NCBI GenBank assembly: GCA_963739045.1
Contig: CAVTYY010000005.1
Span: 496,001 to 560,000 of the forward strand
Direction: 5' to 3'
From: Halobacillus_B sp963739045
Lineage (GTDB): Bacteria > Bacillota > Bacilli > Bacillales > Halobacillaceae
Length of the DNA stretch: 64,000 nucleotides
A program made the position numbers and the translations under genes. Of the stretch, positions 54,598 through 63,693 are shown piece after piece. Every line of letters starts with the position of its first letter. The stretch's first letter is position 1. Below the pieces are notes generated by a model. That model was not told where the DNA came from. It worked only from the letters and a program-made list of their open reading frames with translations, and ran no database searches.

Positions 54598-54634
54598 AAA
54601 ACCCGAACCAATGAAAATCAATGGTTCGGGTTTT
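54598..54634 (+). terminator. Purine permease terminator
   Basis: 13-bp stem aaaacccgaacca/tggttcgggtttt with an 11-nt loop. Arms shared with the trmL terminator. Confidence 0.88.
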
Positions 54635-54806
54635 CTAAGTTTTGTGAAGAATGAAGGAACTGATTCATCCTATGAGAGCAGCTCTATTTTAATCTTCAGT
54701 TATTCCATTTATTAATAGCCCGTTTCCTATACATCTATTTATTATGACTTATCTCCGTATAAATATTTCTTACTGTGGGAGGATATGGATAGGATAGGTG
54801 ATGAGT

Positions 54807-56360
54807 ATGGGTTTCTTTAATCGAATATGGAAAAGTGACCATAATAAAATCGCAGACCGGCAAGTTAGGGATGATTCTAAAGATCCCGAACAGCCGAGTT
54901 CTGGAAATCTTAAAGATGATGTGAACTATATCATGAATGAGTTACATCAAACTGCCGATTTAAAGGTGAGAGCGTTAAAAAAAGGAAAAGCGGCTTTGAT
55001 TTATTTAGAAAGCTTAAGCGATCAGGAAAAAATTCAGGAAAACATTTTCGTACCATTGGAACTTGGTAAATATGATGACATTTATGAAATACCAAATTCA
55101 AAGGTCACCGAAAATTTAGAGGAAGCAATCATTACATTAATTCGCGGCCATGCCCTTTACTTAGAAGAAGGAAGAAAAAAAGTGAATCAATTCAATGTCA
55201 CTTCTTCCTATAATCGCAGCGTAGATGAACCTGCAAATGAAAAGATTGTCCGTGGTTCTCACGATGGTTTTGTTGAAAATATCTTAATCAATATCAATCT
55301 AGTCCGAAAAAGAATTGAGCACAGGGATTTAAAGGTGAAATATTTTAAACTTGGAAAGAAAACGAACACAAATGTTGCTCTCATGTATATGGAGGGGCTT
55401 GCGGACCCAGAGATTGTGCAGAAGGTAGAAACAAGAATTAAAGATATCTCTGCAGATATGATTCACAGCCCTGGGCATATTGAAGAATTTATTGAAGATC
55501 AAACGTCTTCCCCATTTCCTCAAATGTTGAACACGGAACGTCCGGATCGAGTGGTGGCAAATCTTATTGAAGGAAGAATAGCGATAATGTCGGAAGGGAG
55601 TCCTACTACACTCATTGCTCCGTCTACCTTTTTTATGTTTTACCAATCACCTGATGATTATAATATGCGCTGGTATACGGGTACTTTTGTACGACTGATC
55701 CGATTGATGAGTTTCTTAATTGCAGTTGGTCTTCCTGCTTTTTATATTGCGATTGTTAGTTTTCATTTTGAGGTTATCCCAGATGAACTCGTCATGCCTG
55801 TAAAGAGTTCGATTAATGAAATTGCTTATCCTCCGATTATGGAGGCACTTGTGATGGTAGTCATTATTGAACTGATTCGTGAATCCGGGATCCGGCTGCC
55901 GCAGCCAATTGGGCAGACCATCGGTATTGTTGGAGGTCTCGTTATTGGAGATGCTGTTGTGCGGGCGGGGCTGGTTTCAAATGTGATGGTAATCGTCGTT
56001 GCCCTGACGGCAATTGCCTCCTTTGTTGTACCATCCAATGAATTAAGTACGACTTTAAGACTGCTCACTTTTCCGCTCATCATTTTAGCAGCCACCCTTG
56101 GGTTTGTGGGGATTGTGTTTGGATTGTTGTTTATTGCGATTCATTTGGCGAAATTAGAGTCTTTTGGTGTTCCTTATTTCGCACCTCTTGCTCCCTTAAG
56201 TATTCGAGATCTTAAAGATACCTTTGTCCGTATTCCGTTATTCAAAATGAACAATCGGCCAAAAGATGCACATTCAATGCAGCCCAAATCAATTGGTAAG
56301 TCAAGGGAGTGGAAAAAAAGTGAGCAGTCCGGGCAAACAGAACAGCAGCCAAAAAAATAA
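54807..56360 (+). CDS. Spore germination protein, GerA (A subunit) family
   Basis: A subunit of an inner-membrane germinant receptor. Start uncertain: ATG 54807 (MGFFNRIWKSD) is preferred, with aggtga just upstream; GTG 54798 and ATG 54801 are in frame. The N-terminal cytoplasmic domain has the conserved RGSHDGFVENILININLVRKR in part. About five helices follow (residues 285-450) with RLPQPIGQTIGIVGGLVIGD. The C-terminal tail is Lys/Ser/Gln-rich. It overlaps the B subunit gene by 41 nt. The germinant (amino acid or sugar) cannot be predicted. Confidence 0.92.
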   Translation: MGFFNRIWKSDHNKIADRQVRDDSKDPEQPSSGNLKDDVNYIMNELHQTADLKVRALKKGKAALIYLESLSDQEKIQENIFVPLELGKYDDIYEIPNSKVTENLEEAIITLIRGHALYLEEGRKKVNQFNVTSSYNRSVDEPANEKIVRGSHDGFVENILININLVRKRIEHRDLKVKYFKLGKKTNTNVALMYMEGLADPEIVQKVETRIKDISADMIHSPGHIEEFIEDQTSSPFPQMLNTERPDRVVANLIEGRIAIMSEGSPTTLIAPSTFFMFYQSPDDYNMRWYTGTFVRLIRLMSFLIAVGLPAFYIAIVSFHFEVIPDELVMPVKSSINEIAYPPIMEALVMVVIIELIRESGIRLPQPIGQTIGIVGGLVIGDAVVRAGLVSNVMVIVVALTAIASFVVPSNELSTTLRLLTFPLIILAATLGFVGIVFGLLFIAIHLAKLESFGVPYFAPLAPLSIRDLKDTFVRIPLFKMNNRPKDAHSMQPKSIGKSREWKKSEQSGQTEQQPKK

Positions 56361-57528
56361 GCCGGATGAAAGTAGTCCTAAACAATCCTCCGGTTTACAG
56401 CAGACAGAAAAGCCGTTGCAAGTAAAACTAAATGAGACAAAGATCTCCAGACGCCAATTCTTCTTTATGATCATTCAAACGCAAATTGGTGTAGGGATAT
56501 TATCTATGCCCTATGACTTGCATAAAGTTGCAAAACAAGATGGCTGGATGTCTTTATTACTAGGCGGACTCCTGCTGCAAATTGTTTTGGTTGTCTTGTG
56601 GCTGATTGCAAGAAGCTATCCTGAATTGAACTTCTTTCAAATTATTGAAAAGGCATTTACCAAATGGATTGGTAAATTTATTTCCTTAGCGTTTATCTTT
56701 TATTTTATATTAATTGCCGTATTAATCGTTTTATTATTTGGCAGAATGATTAGTTTGTGGGTGCTTCCCAGTACGCCATTTTGGGTTTTATGTTCTCTGA
56801 TGGTTATGATTTGTTTGTATTTTCTATCTTCCAATCTTACGGTCATTGCGAGGCTCTACACTTTTCTTTCATTCTTACTCTTCTTTCTTTTTGTTCTCAT
56901 GCTTTATTCTATGAAAGAAATGAAGATCATGTATATTCTTCCTATAATGCATGAAGGATGGGGACCGATCTTTAAGGGGATCAATCAGGCCATTCTTTCT
57001 TTTTTTGGCTATATCGTCTCCTTGGTTTTATTTTCCCGGGTAGAAGGGAAGCCAAAACAGAAATTAATCACGATATTTCAGGCACATTGGTTCGTTCTGT
57101 GCTTTTACTTATTTATCGTGATCTCCTGTTATACCTTTTTTAGTACGGCTCAAATTGATTTTGTTCCAGAGCCTGTTCTTTATATGCTTAAGTCCTACGA
57201 ATTTTCTATATTGGCAAGGGTTGATTTATTCTTTATTTCTATCTGGATCGTATCGGTAGCTACCTCACTTACTACTTATTTGTTTATGTCATCGATCGGA
57301 TTGTTAACGGTATTTAATACACATAAGTACCGGCTGATGAGTATTATTATTGGGCTCATTGTTTTTTGTATGGCATGGTTTATAGGTTATGACAGGAATA
57401 AAGTTGATATATTCAGCAAATATGTAGTGAACTCAGGCTACTTTTTTACAGTTGGATTCCCCTTTTTAATGTATGTGTTGATTGTAATTAGAAAGAAATT
57501 TCAAAAGAAGGGGAGTCGATCAACATGA
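56320..57528 (+). CDS. Spore germination protein, GerB (B subunit) family
   Basis: 402 residues from GTG 56320, with aagggag 10 nt upstream. About ten helices of the amino acid-polyamine-cation transporter fold. Family N-terminus SRRQFFFMIIQTQIGVGILS and DGWMSLLLGG. It is the probable germinant-binding subunit of the receptor. The N-terminal 40 residues are Ser/Lys/Gln-rich. Overlaps the A subunit upstream and the C subunit (ATGA) downstream. Confidence 0.92.
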   Translation: MSSPGKQNSSQKNKPDESSPKQSSGLQQTEKPLQVKLNETKISRRQFFFMIIQTQIGVGILSMPYDLHKVAKQDGWMSLLLGGLLLQIVLVVLWLIARSYPELNFFQIIEKAFTKWIGKFISLAFIFYFILIAVLIVLLFGRMISLWVLPSTPFWVLCSLMVMICLYFLSSNLTVIARLYTFLSFLLFFLFVLMLYSMKEMKIMYILPIMHEGWGPIFKGINQAILSFFGYIVSLVLFSRVEGKPKQKLITIFQAHWFVLCFYLFIVISCYTFFSTAQIDFVPEPVLYMLKSYEFSILARVDLFFISIWIVSVATSLTTYLFMSSIGLLTVFNTHKYRLMSIIIGLIVFCMAWFIGYDRNKVDIFSKYVVNSGYFFTVGFPFLMYVLIVIRKKFQKKGSRST

Positions 57529-58643
57529 AGGGAAGAGGTTTGTGTATGCTGATTGCTCTCATTTTGCTGACGGGCTGCTGGGATCAGCGTCAATTTAAAG
57601 ATGTTAAGCTGGTGTTGGCTAAAGGATTCGATCAAAGTGAGGATGGGAAGATCCGGGAAACGGTGTCGATTCCGTCAGTAGATAGAGGAACGGATGGTCC
57701 TGGTCAGGAACATGTGCAGATAATTTCTACAGAAGCAGACTCCGTCCGGGACGCCAGGGAGAAAATTGACCAGACGATCTCCAATTCCTTCGATCCTGCC
57801 AAACTAAAGACCATAGTACTAGGAGCTGACCTGGCAAAGAAAGGTATCTCCCCTATATTAGATGACTTTTATCGAAATCCAGATAACAATCTGAACTCTT
57901 ATTTAGCATTAGTAGATGGAAAAGCGGAAGATGTGATTTCCCTTCAGAACCCATCGGAAATGAGGATCAGCCGTTATATAAGCGGTCTTCTTGACGCTGC
58001 GGTTGTCTCTACTCACTTCACAGGCAAAAATCTGCAGAATATTTGGTCGGATCTTCTTGAACCGGGGGCAGACTTTACGCTGCCGATGTTAGCAGTTCTA
58101 GAGGAATCTCAGCTGATTAGTTATCGCGGTCTAGCTTTATTCCATGATGATATTTATACGGGTAAGTACCTCGACCCGGAGCAATCTGAACTTCTCATGC
58201 TCATGGAAGGCTATAAAGGGAAATTTGCCCGACTTACAAGGAAGGTGGAAGAACATGAGGGTAACAAATTATTGGATTACTTGACCTTTAACGTAATGAA
58301 AGCGAAACAAAAGGTCAAGATATCTGCTAAGGGAAGTCAGGTATCTGCGAAGGTTGATTTGCATTTAAGAGTCAGAGTAGTGGAATATCCGAGCAACCAC
58401 CTGGATTCTCCTGCTAAAGTCGAGAAATTAAATAAGATATTATCAAAAGAATTAACGAAAGATGCAGAAGATATTTTTCATTCTTTGCAGGAGTCAAATA
58501 GTGATGTGTTTTCCATTGGACGCAAAGTGAAGGCATACTATCCTGGTGTCTGGGATAAAGTCGACTGGGATAAAACTTATCCAGAGATGAAAATTGAGCC
58601 TAAGGTATCCGTTGATATTCAGGAAACCGGGGTTATCAATTAA
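57525..58643 (+). CDS. Spore germination lipoprotein, Ger(x)C family
   Basis: 372 residues. Signal peptide with lipobox LLTGC (C18), then GCWDQRQFKDVKLVLAKG, the standard start of GerC proteins. The extracellular domain sits on the outer face of the spore inner membrane. Start ATG overlaps the B-subunit stop by 4 nt. Completes an A-B-C receptor operon expressed in the forespore in related bacteria. I found no convincing sigma-G promoter. Confidence 0.92.
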   Translation: MKGRGLCMLIALILLTGCWDQRQFKDVKLVLAKGFDQSEDGKIRETVSIPSVDRGTDGPGQEHVQIISTEADSVRDAREKIDQTISNSFDPAKLKTIVLGADLAKKGISPILDDFYRNPDNNLNSYLALVDGKAEDVISLQNPSEMRISRYISGLLDAAVVSTHFTGKNLQNIWSDLLEPGADFTLPMLAVLEESQLISYRGLALFHDDIYTGKYLDPEQSELLMLMEGYKGKFARLTRKVEEHEGNKLLDYLTFNVMKAKQKVKISAKGSQVSAKVDLHLRVRVVEYPSNHLDSPAKVEKLNKILSKELTKDAEDIFHSLQESNSDVFSIGRKVKAYYPGVWDKVDWDKTYPEMKIEPKVSVDIQETGVIN

Positions 58644-58825
58644 AAATGCAAAGATTGAAACCTTTCCTATAACTAGATCGTCTATTCATTGAGAAAGTGT
58701 TTGAGGACCAGGTCACTCCTCTATAAAGTAACCACCGACATATGGAAAAGAATTCAAGTCTCTTTTACGTTTAGAGGACTGTTTTCTCTTTCAAAAAAAG
58801 TGATTATGCCTCCCCTTAGGTATAG

Positions 58826-58863
58826 CACCCAGCAGCTTGACCAGCTGCTGGGTGTATTTTTTT
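58826..58863 (+). terminator. First terminator after the ger operon
   Basis: Perfect stem cacccagcagct/agctgctgggtg with a 5-nt loop and seven T. Confidence 0.9.
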
Positions 58864-58918
58864 CCATCTCGATAACGCCGAACTTGGTTTGCCGTTATCG
58901 AGATGGCCGCGTTTTTTT
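58864..58918 (+). terminator. Second, tandem hairpin
   Basis: Perfect 14-bp stem ccatctcgataacg/cgttatcgagatgg, 15-nt loop, then ccgcgttttttt. It starts immediately after the first T run. 58644-58825 holds no gene I can support. Confidence 0.75.
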
Positions 58919-59138
58919 ATTGGAGGAGCTAAAGCCGAGACTATAGCAATTCATTTCCATTGCAAACATAAGGTAAATAACGAATATACGAATAGACATC
59001 GAAAAGAGGAAAATATAGATTGCTCCATATAATAACCTGCTTTAACCGTCCTTCACTCAATCAAACGGCATTCCCTTCTGCATAAAATATGGGATTTCAG
59101 ACAAACTACTTTTGAATAACTCAAAAGGAGCGATTGCA

Positions 59139-59768
59139 GTGAAAGTAGTTTGGATGGCGTTAGGAGTGCTCATGCTTGCAGCTGTGCTGTTTGTGCAACA
59201 GCCAGTGGAATCTCATGCTCAGTCCACAGATACTTATACCGTAAAATCAGGGGATACATTATGGAAGATTTCGAAAAGATATCACATTGGTCTGTCTGAA
59301 ATCATTAATGCGAACTCCCAAATTAAGAATCCTGACCTGATTTATCCTGGAGAAAGGGTAACTATCCCGCTGAAGAAGAAAGTTAAATCAATTGAACAGC
59401 AAGTCATTGATCTAACGAATAAAGAACGAACAAGCAGGGGAATTCCAGCTTTGAAAGCGGATTGGCAATTGTCAAGAGTAGCCAGATATAAAGCAAGAGA
59501 TATGGCGAACAAAGGCTATTTCTCTCATACCTCTCCTACTTACGGGTCTCCTTTCAAAATGATGAAAGATTTTAATATTTCTTATCACAGAGCAGCTGAA
59601 AACATTGCAGCTGGTCAAAGAACCCCTGAAGAGGTTGTAAATGGGTGGATGAACAGTGCCGGGCACAGAAGGAATATCCTTGATAAAAATTTGACTCGCA
59701 TTGGGGTCGGTTTTGCTAAAGGCGGAAGCTATGGGTATTATTGGTCACAGATGTTTATTAGTAAATAA
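59139..59768 (+). CDS. Secreted LysM-CAP domain protein
   Basis: 209 residues from GTG 59139 (aaaaggagcg upstream; an earlier TTG 59112 would precede the RBS). Signal peptide (VWMALGVLMLAAVLF, cleavage near SHAQS). One LysM peptidoglycan-binding domain (TYTVKSGDTLWKISKRYHIG, about 33-76), then a CAP/SCP domain with FSHTSPTYGSP, AAENIAAGQ and SAGHRRNILDKNLTRIGVGF. Similar to YkwD/SafA-like exoproteins. Binds the wall or spore cortex; CAP function in bacteria is unknown. Confidence 0.9.
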   Translation: MKVVWMALGVLMLAAVLFVQQPVESHAQSTDTYTVKSGDTLWKISKRYHIGLSEIINANSQIKNPDLIYPGERVTIPLKKKVKSIEQQVIDLTNKERTSRGIPALKADWQLSRVARYKARDMANKGYFSHTSPTYGSPFKMMKDFNISYHRAAENIAAGQRTPEEVVNGWMNSAGHRRNILDKNLTRIGVGFAKGGSYGYYWSQMFISK

Positions 59769-59779
59769 AGTAAAGTTAG

Positions 59780-59811
59780 AAGCTGTTGGTTTTTACCGAC
59801 AGCTTTTTTCG
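59780..59811 (+). terminator. LysM-CAP gene terminator
   Basis: Stem aagctgttggt/accgacagctt, 4-nt loop, T run. Confidence 0.88.
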
Positions 59812-60049
59812 ATTAGTCTACCTTTACTATGGCTCATCATTATTTTGAACTCGCTGATAGAAGTTTGTTTCTTGAGACATTTGATTATTGGTCGCAGGAA
59901 ATTTTTTCTAATAAAAATATATAGAACTGCACCGTACCGGCAATAGTGGCATGAGGAATAGAAAAGGAAATTTATAAGAAGATTCACTCTTTTTCAAAAG
60001 TCTTGCAAGACGTCTGACAACCTGTTAAAATCCAATATGGAAACCAGAT

Positions 60050-60065
60050 ATGAAAGCATTTACAT
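60050..60065 (+). promoter_or_regulatory. cre-like site upstream of the nucleoside transporter
   Basis: ATGAAAGCATTTACAT fits WTGNAARCGNWWWCAW with one mismatch (CA for CG). It lies 20 nt after a possible -10 TTAAAA (60025-60030). 59812-60049 contains no gene. Confidence 0.45.
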
Positions 60066-60111
60066 TGTCTGGGAATAGAGACGACTTACAACTTTTGAGG
60101 AGGACTAAAGC

Positions 60112-61302
60112 GTGGATATTTTACTAGGTATCTTAGCGATTGGGGTCATATTGGGAATCGCATTTCTCATGTCCAATAATAGAAAAAATATAAATTATTT
60201 CGGTATTGTGGTGATGCTTTTCGCACAATTAGTTACAACATTTATTATGTTTAAAACTGAAATCGGGGCGAAAATTATTAATGGCGTCTCCTGGGTTTTT
60301 AACAAACTGATTGAATTTGGAAGTAATGGGGTAGATTTCGTACTTGGTGGAATCGCCACAGATAACGGAGCCACCGTCTTTTTCTTTAATGTGCTTTTAT
60401 TAATAATTTTCTTTGCTACGATCCTTTCCGTACTTACGTATTTAAAGATCCTTCCCTTTATTATTAAATATTTGGGGCTATTTATCTCATTCATCACTCG
60501 GCTTCCCAAAGTAGAGTCATTTAATGCCGTAAACAGCATCTTCTTTGGACAGTCCGAAGCAATTCTAGCGATAAAGACTCAGTTTACCCATTTAAATGAA
60601 AACAGACTTTATATCGTAAGTGCTTCAGCTATGGGATCTGTATCTGCGTCCATTGTAGGTGCATATCTTAATATTCTTCCTCCAGATTATGTACTTGTAG
60701 CTTTACCATTAAATATGTTCAGTGCGTTAATTGTAGCTTCCATCGTAGCTCCTGTTAAAGTGTCGAAAGAAGAAGACCGCGTTGATATTCATGAAGTATC
60801 GAACGCGAACAGCTTTTTTGAAGCGATGGGAAATGGAGCGTTAGACGGTGGTAAAATCGCGTTAATCGTAGCAGCTATGCTGATTGCATTTATCGCTTCT
60901 CTTGATTTAGTGAACGCTGTCTTTTCATTCTTCTTCTCAGGATTTACTTTGCAGCAGGCTCTTGGTTATGTAATTGCTCCGATTGGTTTACTAATGGGCA
61001 TACCAGCTGGTGAAGTCATTGATGCAGGTGCCATAATGGGTACGAAAATAGTGACCAATGAATTTGTAGCTATGCTGCAATTTAAAGAAATGGTCCCTGA
61101 AGTTTCTCAGAAAACCGTAGGGATTGTTACTGTCTTCCTTACCAGCTTTGCAAACTTTTCATCTATTGGTATTATTGCGGGTACGGTTCAGGGAATTGAC
61201 CCGGACAAAGGACGTAAAGTTTCTGGGTTTGGACTTAAGCTGTTAATTGGTGCGACACTAGGATCTATGCTATCAGCAACAATGGCAGGTCTTTTCTTAT
61301 AA
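60112..61302 (+). CDS. nupC: Concentrative nucleoside transporter (NupC family)
   Basis: 396 residues, about 9-10 helices, cation-coupled nucleoside uptake. Family motifs: RLPKVESFNAVNSIFFGQSEA (split at 125-145), ASAMGSVSASIVGAYL and TSFANFSSIGIIAGTVQG. Start GTG with gaggaggac upstream. Alone in its unit; close paralogues exist in Bacillus (nupC, nupG, yutK), so the exact symbol is provisional. A cre-like site upstream suggests carbon control. Confidence 0.9.
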   Translation: MDILLGILAIGVILGIAFLMSNNRKNINYFGIVVMLFAQLVTTFIMFKTEIGAKIINGVSWVFNKLIEFGSNGVDFVLGGIATDNGATVFFFNVLLLIIFFATILSVLTYLKILPFIIKYLGLFISFITRLPKVESFNAVNSIFFGQSEAILAIKTQFTHLNENRLYIVSASAMGSVSASIVGAYLNILPPDYVLVALPLNMFSALIVASIVAPVKVSKEEDRVDIHEVSNANSFFEAMGNGALDGGKIALIVAAMLIAFIASLDLVNAVFSFFFSGFTLQQALGYVIAPIGLLMGIPAGEVIDAGAIMGTKIVTNEFVAMLQFKEMVPEVSQKTVGIVTVFLTSFANFSSIGIIAGTVQGIDPDKGRKVSGFGLKLLIGATLGSMLSATMAGLFL

Positions 61303-61313
61303 ATGAAATTTCT

Positions 61314-61351
61314 AAGCTTTGCCGGAAGTAGTTCCCGGCAAAGCTTTTTTT
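61314..61351 (+). terminator. Nucleoside transporter terminator
   Basis: Stem aagctttgccgg/ccggcaaagctt, 9-nt loop, six T. Confidence 0.92.
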
Positions 61352-61440
61352 GTCGCGCTGATAGAGGTTCTTGAAAGTTTATTTTTATCTGAAAGCGGCA
61401 ATACACACAATAGATTCCAATTAAAGGAGACGAGTGATCT

Positions 61441-62870
61441 ATGGTGAAAAGTTATAAACTCTTTATTAATGGAGAATGGGTGGAAACACAAGATGCCCTT
61501 GAAGTCCCAAATAAATATACACAGGAAACCTATGCGAAAGTTTCAAAAGCATCTGAACAGGAAGTCACCCAGGCAGTAGATGCTGCTGAGCGTGCGTTTA
61601 AAGAAAATCCAATGCCCCCTTATAAACGATATCAAATCCTGAAACGTGTAAGCGAACTGCTGCAGGAAAAAAGGAAGAACTCGCAAAAATTATTACCGCT
61701 GAAGCAGGCAAACCTTTGAAGCAAGCGAGAACGGAAATCGATCGAGCAACTCAAACTTTTGAGATTTCAGCAGAGGAAGCTAAGAGAATTCACGGAGAAG
61801 GAGTTCCGGTAGAAGCAGCACCCGGGTCTGAGAATCGTATGGCATTTACCATAAAAGTTCCCGTCGGTGTAGTCGGAGCAATTAGTCCTTTCAACTTCCC
61901 AGTAAATTTAGTTGCGCATAAGATTGCTCCAGCCATTGCTGCCGGGAATGCAGTGGTGCTGAAGCCTGCTAGTAAAACACCGATTTCTTCAATAAAGCTC
62001 GCTGAACTTTTTGAAGAGGCAGGACTGCCTAAAGGATTCTTAAATGTTGTAGTAGGTTCAGGTTCCACAGTAGGGAATCAAATGATGGAAGATTCAAGAA
62101 TTAACATGTACACCTTTACGGGAAGTGCTAAAGTTGGCATGAAGCTTAAGCAGAATACAGGAATGAATAAACTTATTCTGGAACTTGGGAACAACTCCCC
62201 TGTAATTGTTGATAAAGAAGCAGACGTGGAAGCTGCAGCTCAAAATGTAGCGGCTAAGAGTTATGCTTTCGCTGGTCAGGTCTGTATTTCAGTGCAGCGA
62301 TTATATGTTCATGAAGAGATTAGAGAAGAATTTCAGAAAAAATTCATCGAAGCCATTCAGTCCTTGAACATTGGGGACCCTAACGACCCGGACACAGACG
62401 TTGGTCCTATGATCAGTGTGGAGGAAGCCGAACGGGCAGAGCAGTGGATTGAAGAAGCGAAGCAAGCTGGGGCAAAAGTCATTCACGGTGGAGAACGTGA
62501 AGGAGCTTTATTACAACCTGCTGTTCTTACAAATGTAACCAACGATATGAAGGTAGTATGTGAAGAGATTTTTGCACCGGTAGTAAGTATGATTCCTTTT
62601 ACAAATATTAAAGATTGTATTGAGGAAGTGAACAAATCTCAGTACGGGCTGCAAGGTGGTATTTTCACTCAAAATATTGATACAGCCTTCTATGCGGCTA
62701 AGCATGTTCAAGTTGGCGGGCTTATGATTAATGATTCTTCTCAGTACCGCGTTGATCTCATGCCTTATGGTGGTGTAAAAGGCAGCGGCTGGGGTAAAGA
62801 AGGTCCGAAGTATACGATTGATGATATGACAGAAGAACGTTTAGTGGTCATGAATCTTAATCAACAGTAG
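61441..62870 (+). pseudogene. Aldehyde dehydrogenase with a one-base frameshift
   Basis: NAD(P)-dependent ALDH-superfamily enzyme broken into 61441-61719 and the remainder, which reads on in another frame to 62870. Adding one A to the six-A run at 61667-61672 restores LLQEKKEELAKIITAEAGKP and a protein of about 476 residues, the normal ALDH length. Domain motifs after the shift are intact: SPFNFPVNLVAHK, FTGSAKVG, the catalytic Glu in LELGNNSP, the Cys in FAGQVCISVQ and MPYGGVKGSGWGKEG. Nearest in style to lactaldehyde/glyceraldehyde-3-phosphate-type ALDHs. It may be a true pseudogene, a read error or slippage-dependent expression. RBS aaggagacg. Confidence 0.8.
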
Positions 62871-62886
62871 ATGAAGCATAAAATAC

Positions 62887-62924
62887 AAAGAACGCTTGGA
62901 CGGACTTATCCAAGCGTTCTTTTA
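62887..62924 (+). terminator. Aldehyde dehydrogenase terminator
   Basis: Perfect 14-bp stem aaagaacgcttgga/tccaagcgttcttt, followed by ttat. Confidence 0.9.
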
Positions 62925-62940
62925 TATTCACTAGTTAAAC

Positions 62941-63152
62941 TAAAGCTCCCAATTCTTGAAGACTCAGTTTCGAGACTATAGGGGGAGTTTAGGGGGCTGC
63001 GGGAAAAGGATCGCTTTCCGTGGGGCGGGCGCTGAGCCTCCTCGAGCACAGCTCTGTGGGGTCTCAGCTGTCCCGCAATTCCCACAGGAGTCTCACCGTT
63101 TCCCTCCGCCCCCTTGCCATAATAGAATCTCGAAACCCCTTCAAGAAAAAGC
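62941..63152 (+). repeat. Long-hairpin intergenic repeat, copy 2
   Basis: Begins with the 36-nt flank shared (inverted) with 48445-48480. Core blocks: gggggctgcggg, tcgctttccgtgggg, gctgagcctcctcg, ggggtctcagctgtcc, cacaggagtctcaccg and cgcccccttgcc; closes with tctcgaaa. Outer arms gggggc/gccccc. Spurious ORFs on both strands. Confidence 0.85.
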
Positions 63153-63422
63153 GAAAATTCTAGTGTCAGCATACATGTCCCATGAGCATATTTCTTCTAA
63201 TATGGAGGAAGTGATGATGCTATTCTTCGGGAAGAGACTTGTATCTCCATTGAATGGATTGTCGGGAAACTGTGCGTCATTCCCTTCCCTTCTACCTTGA
63301 TTGGATGAAACGGAAACAAATAGTGATGCCCTTTCAATGATTGGAAAGACGGTCTGTTACAAAGAATAGTTAGTTAACAAGTAACTCGGAAGACATTGGA
63401 TAAGGTCCGTTCATCAACCTAT

Positions 63423-63614
63423 GGGTAGGGTGGCGGGGAAACGGTGAGACTCCCGTGGGAGAAGGTACTAGGTGAGATCCCACAGGGAGTGAAACGAGCG
63501 AGGAAGCTCGCCAGTTCCCCCACAGGAAAGCGAATCGTTTCCCCGCCGCCCTTACTCTTAATCAGGTAACGGGCATTAATTACCTCGAAATCGAGTCTTC
63601 CACAATCCTGCACG
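63423..63614 (-). repeat. Long-hairpin intergenic repeat, copy 3 (inverted)
   Basis: Reads in the opposite direction: gtgcaggattgtggaagact on the minus strand, then cgatttcgag, then the core with ggcggggaaacg arms at both ends. Inner blocks tcgctttcctgtggg, gagcttcctcg, gggatctcacctagta and ttctcccacgggagtctc. Its border matches copy 1. The spacer 63153-63422 has no gene. Confidence 0.85.
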
Positions 63615-63693
63615 TTAGTTTAATAATAAAGATTAAGTGGATATGTGGTTGTGCATGCAGATTTGTGTGCTTTCTCACCGATAACATAGCGGC

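Noticed and set aside
58689..58946. 85-codon frame downstream of the ger operon
   Set aside because: It runs through two perfect terminators and has no RBS.
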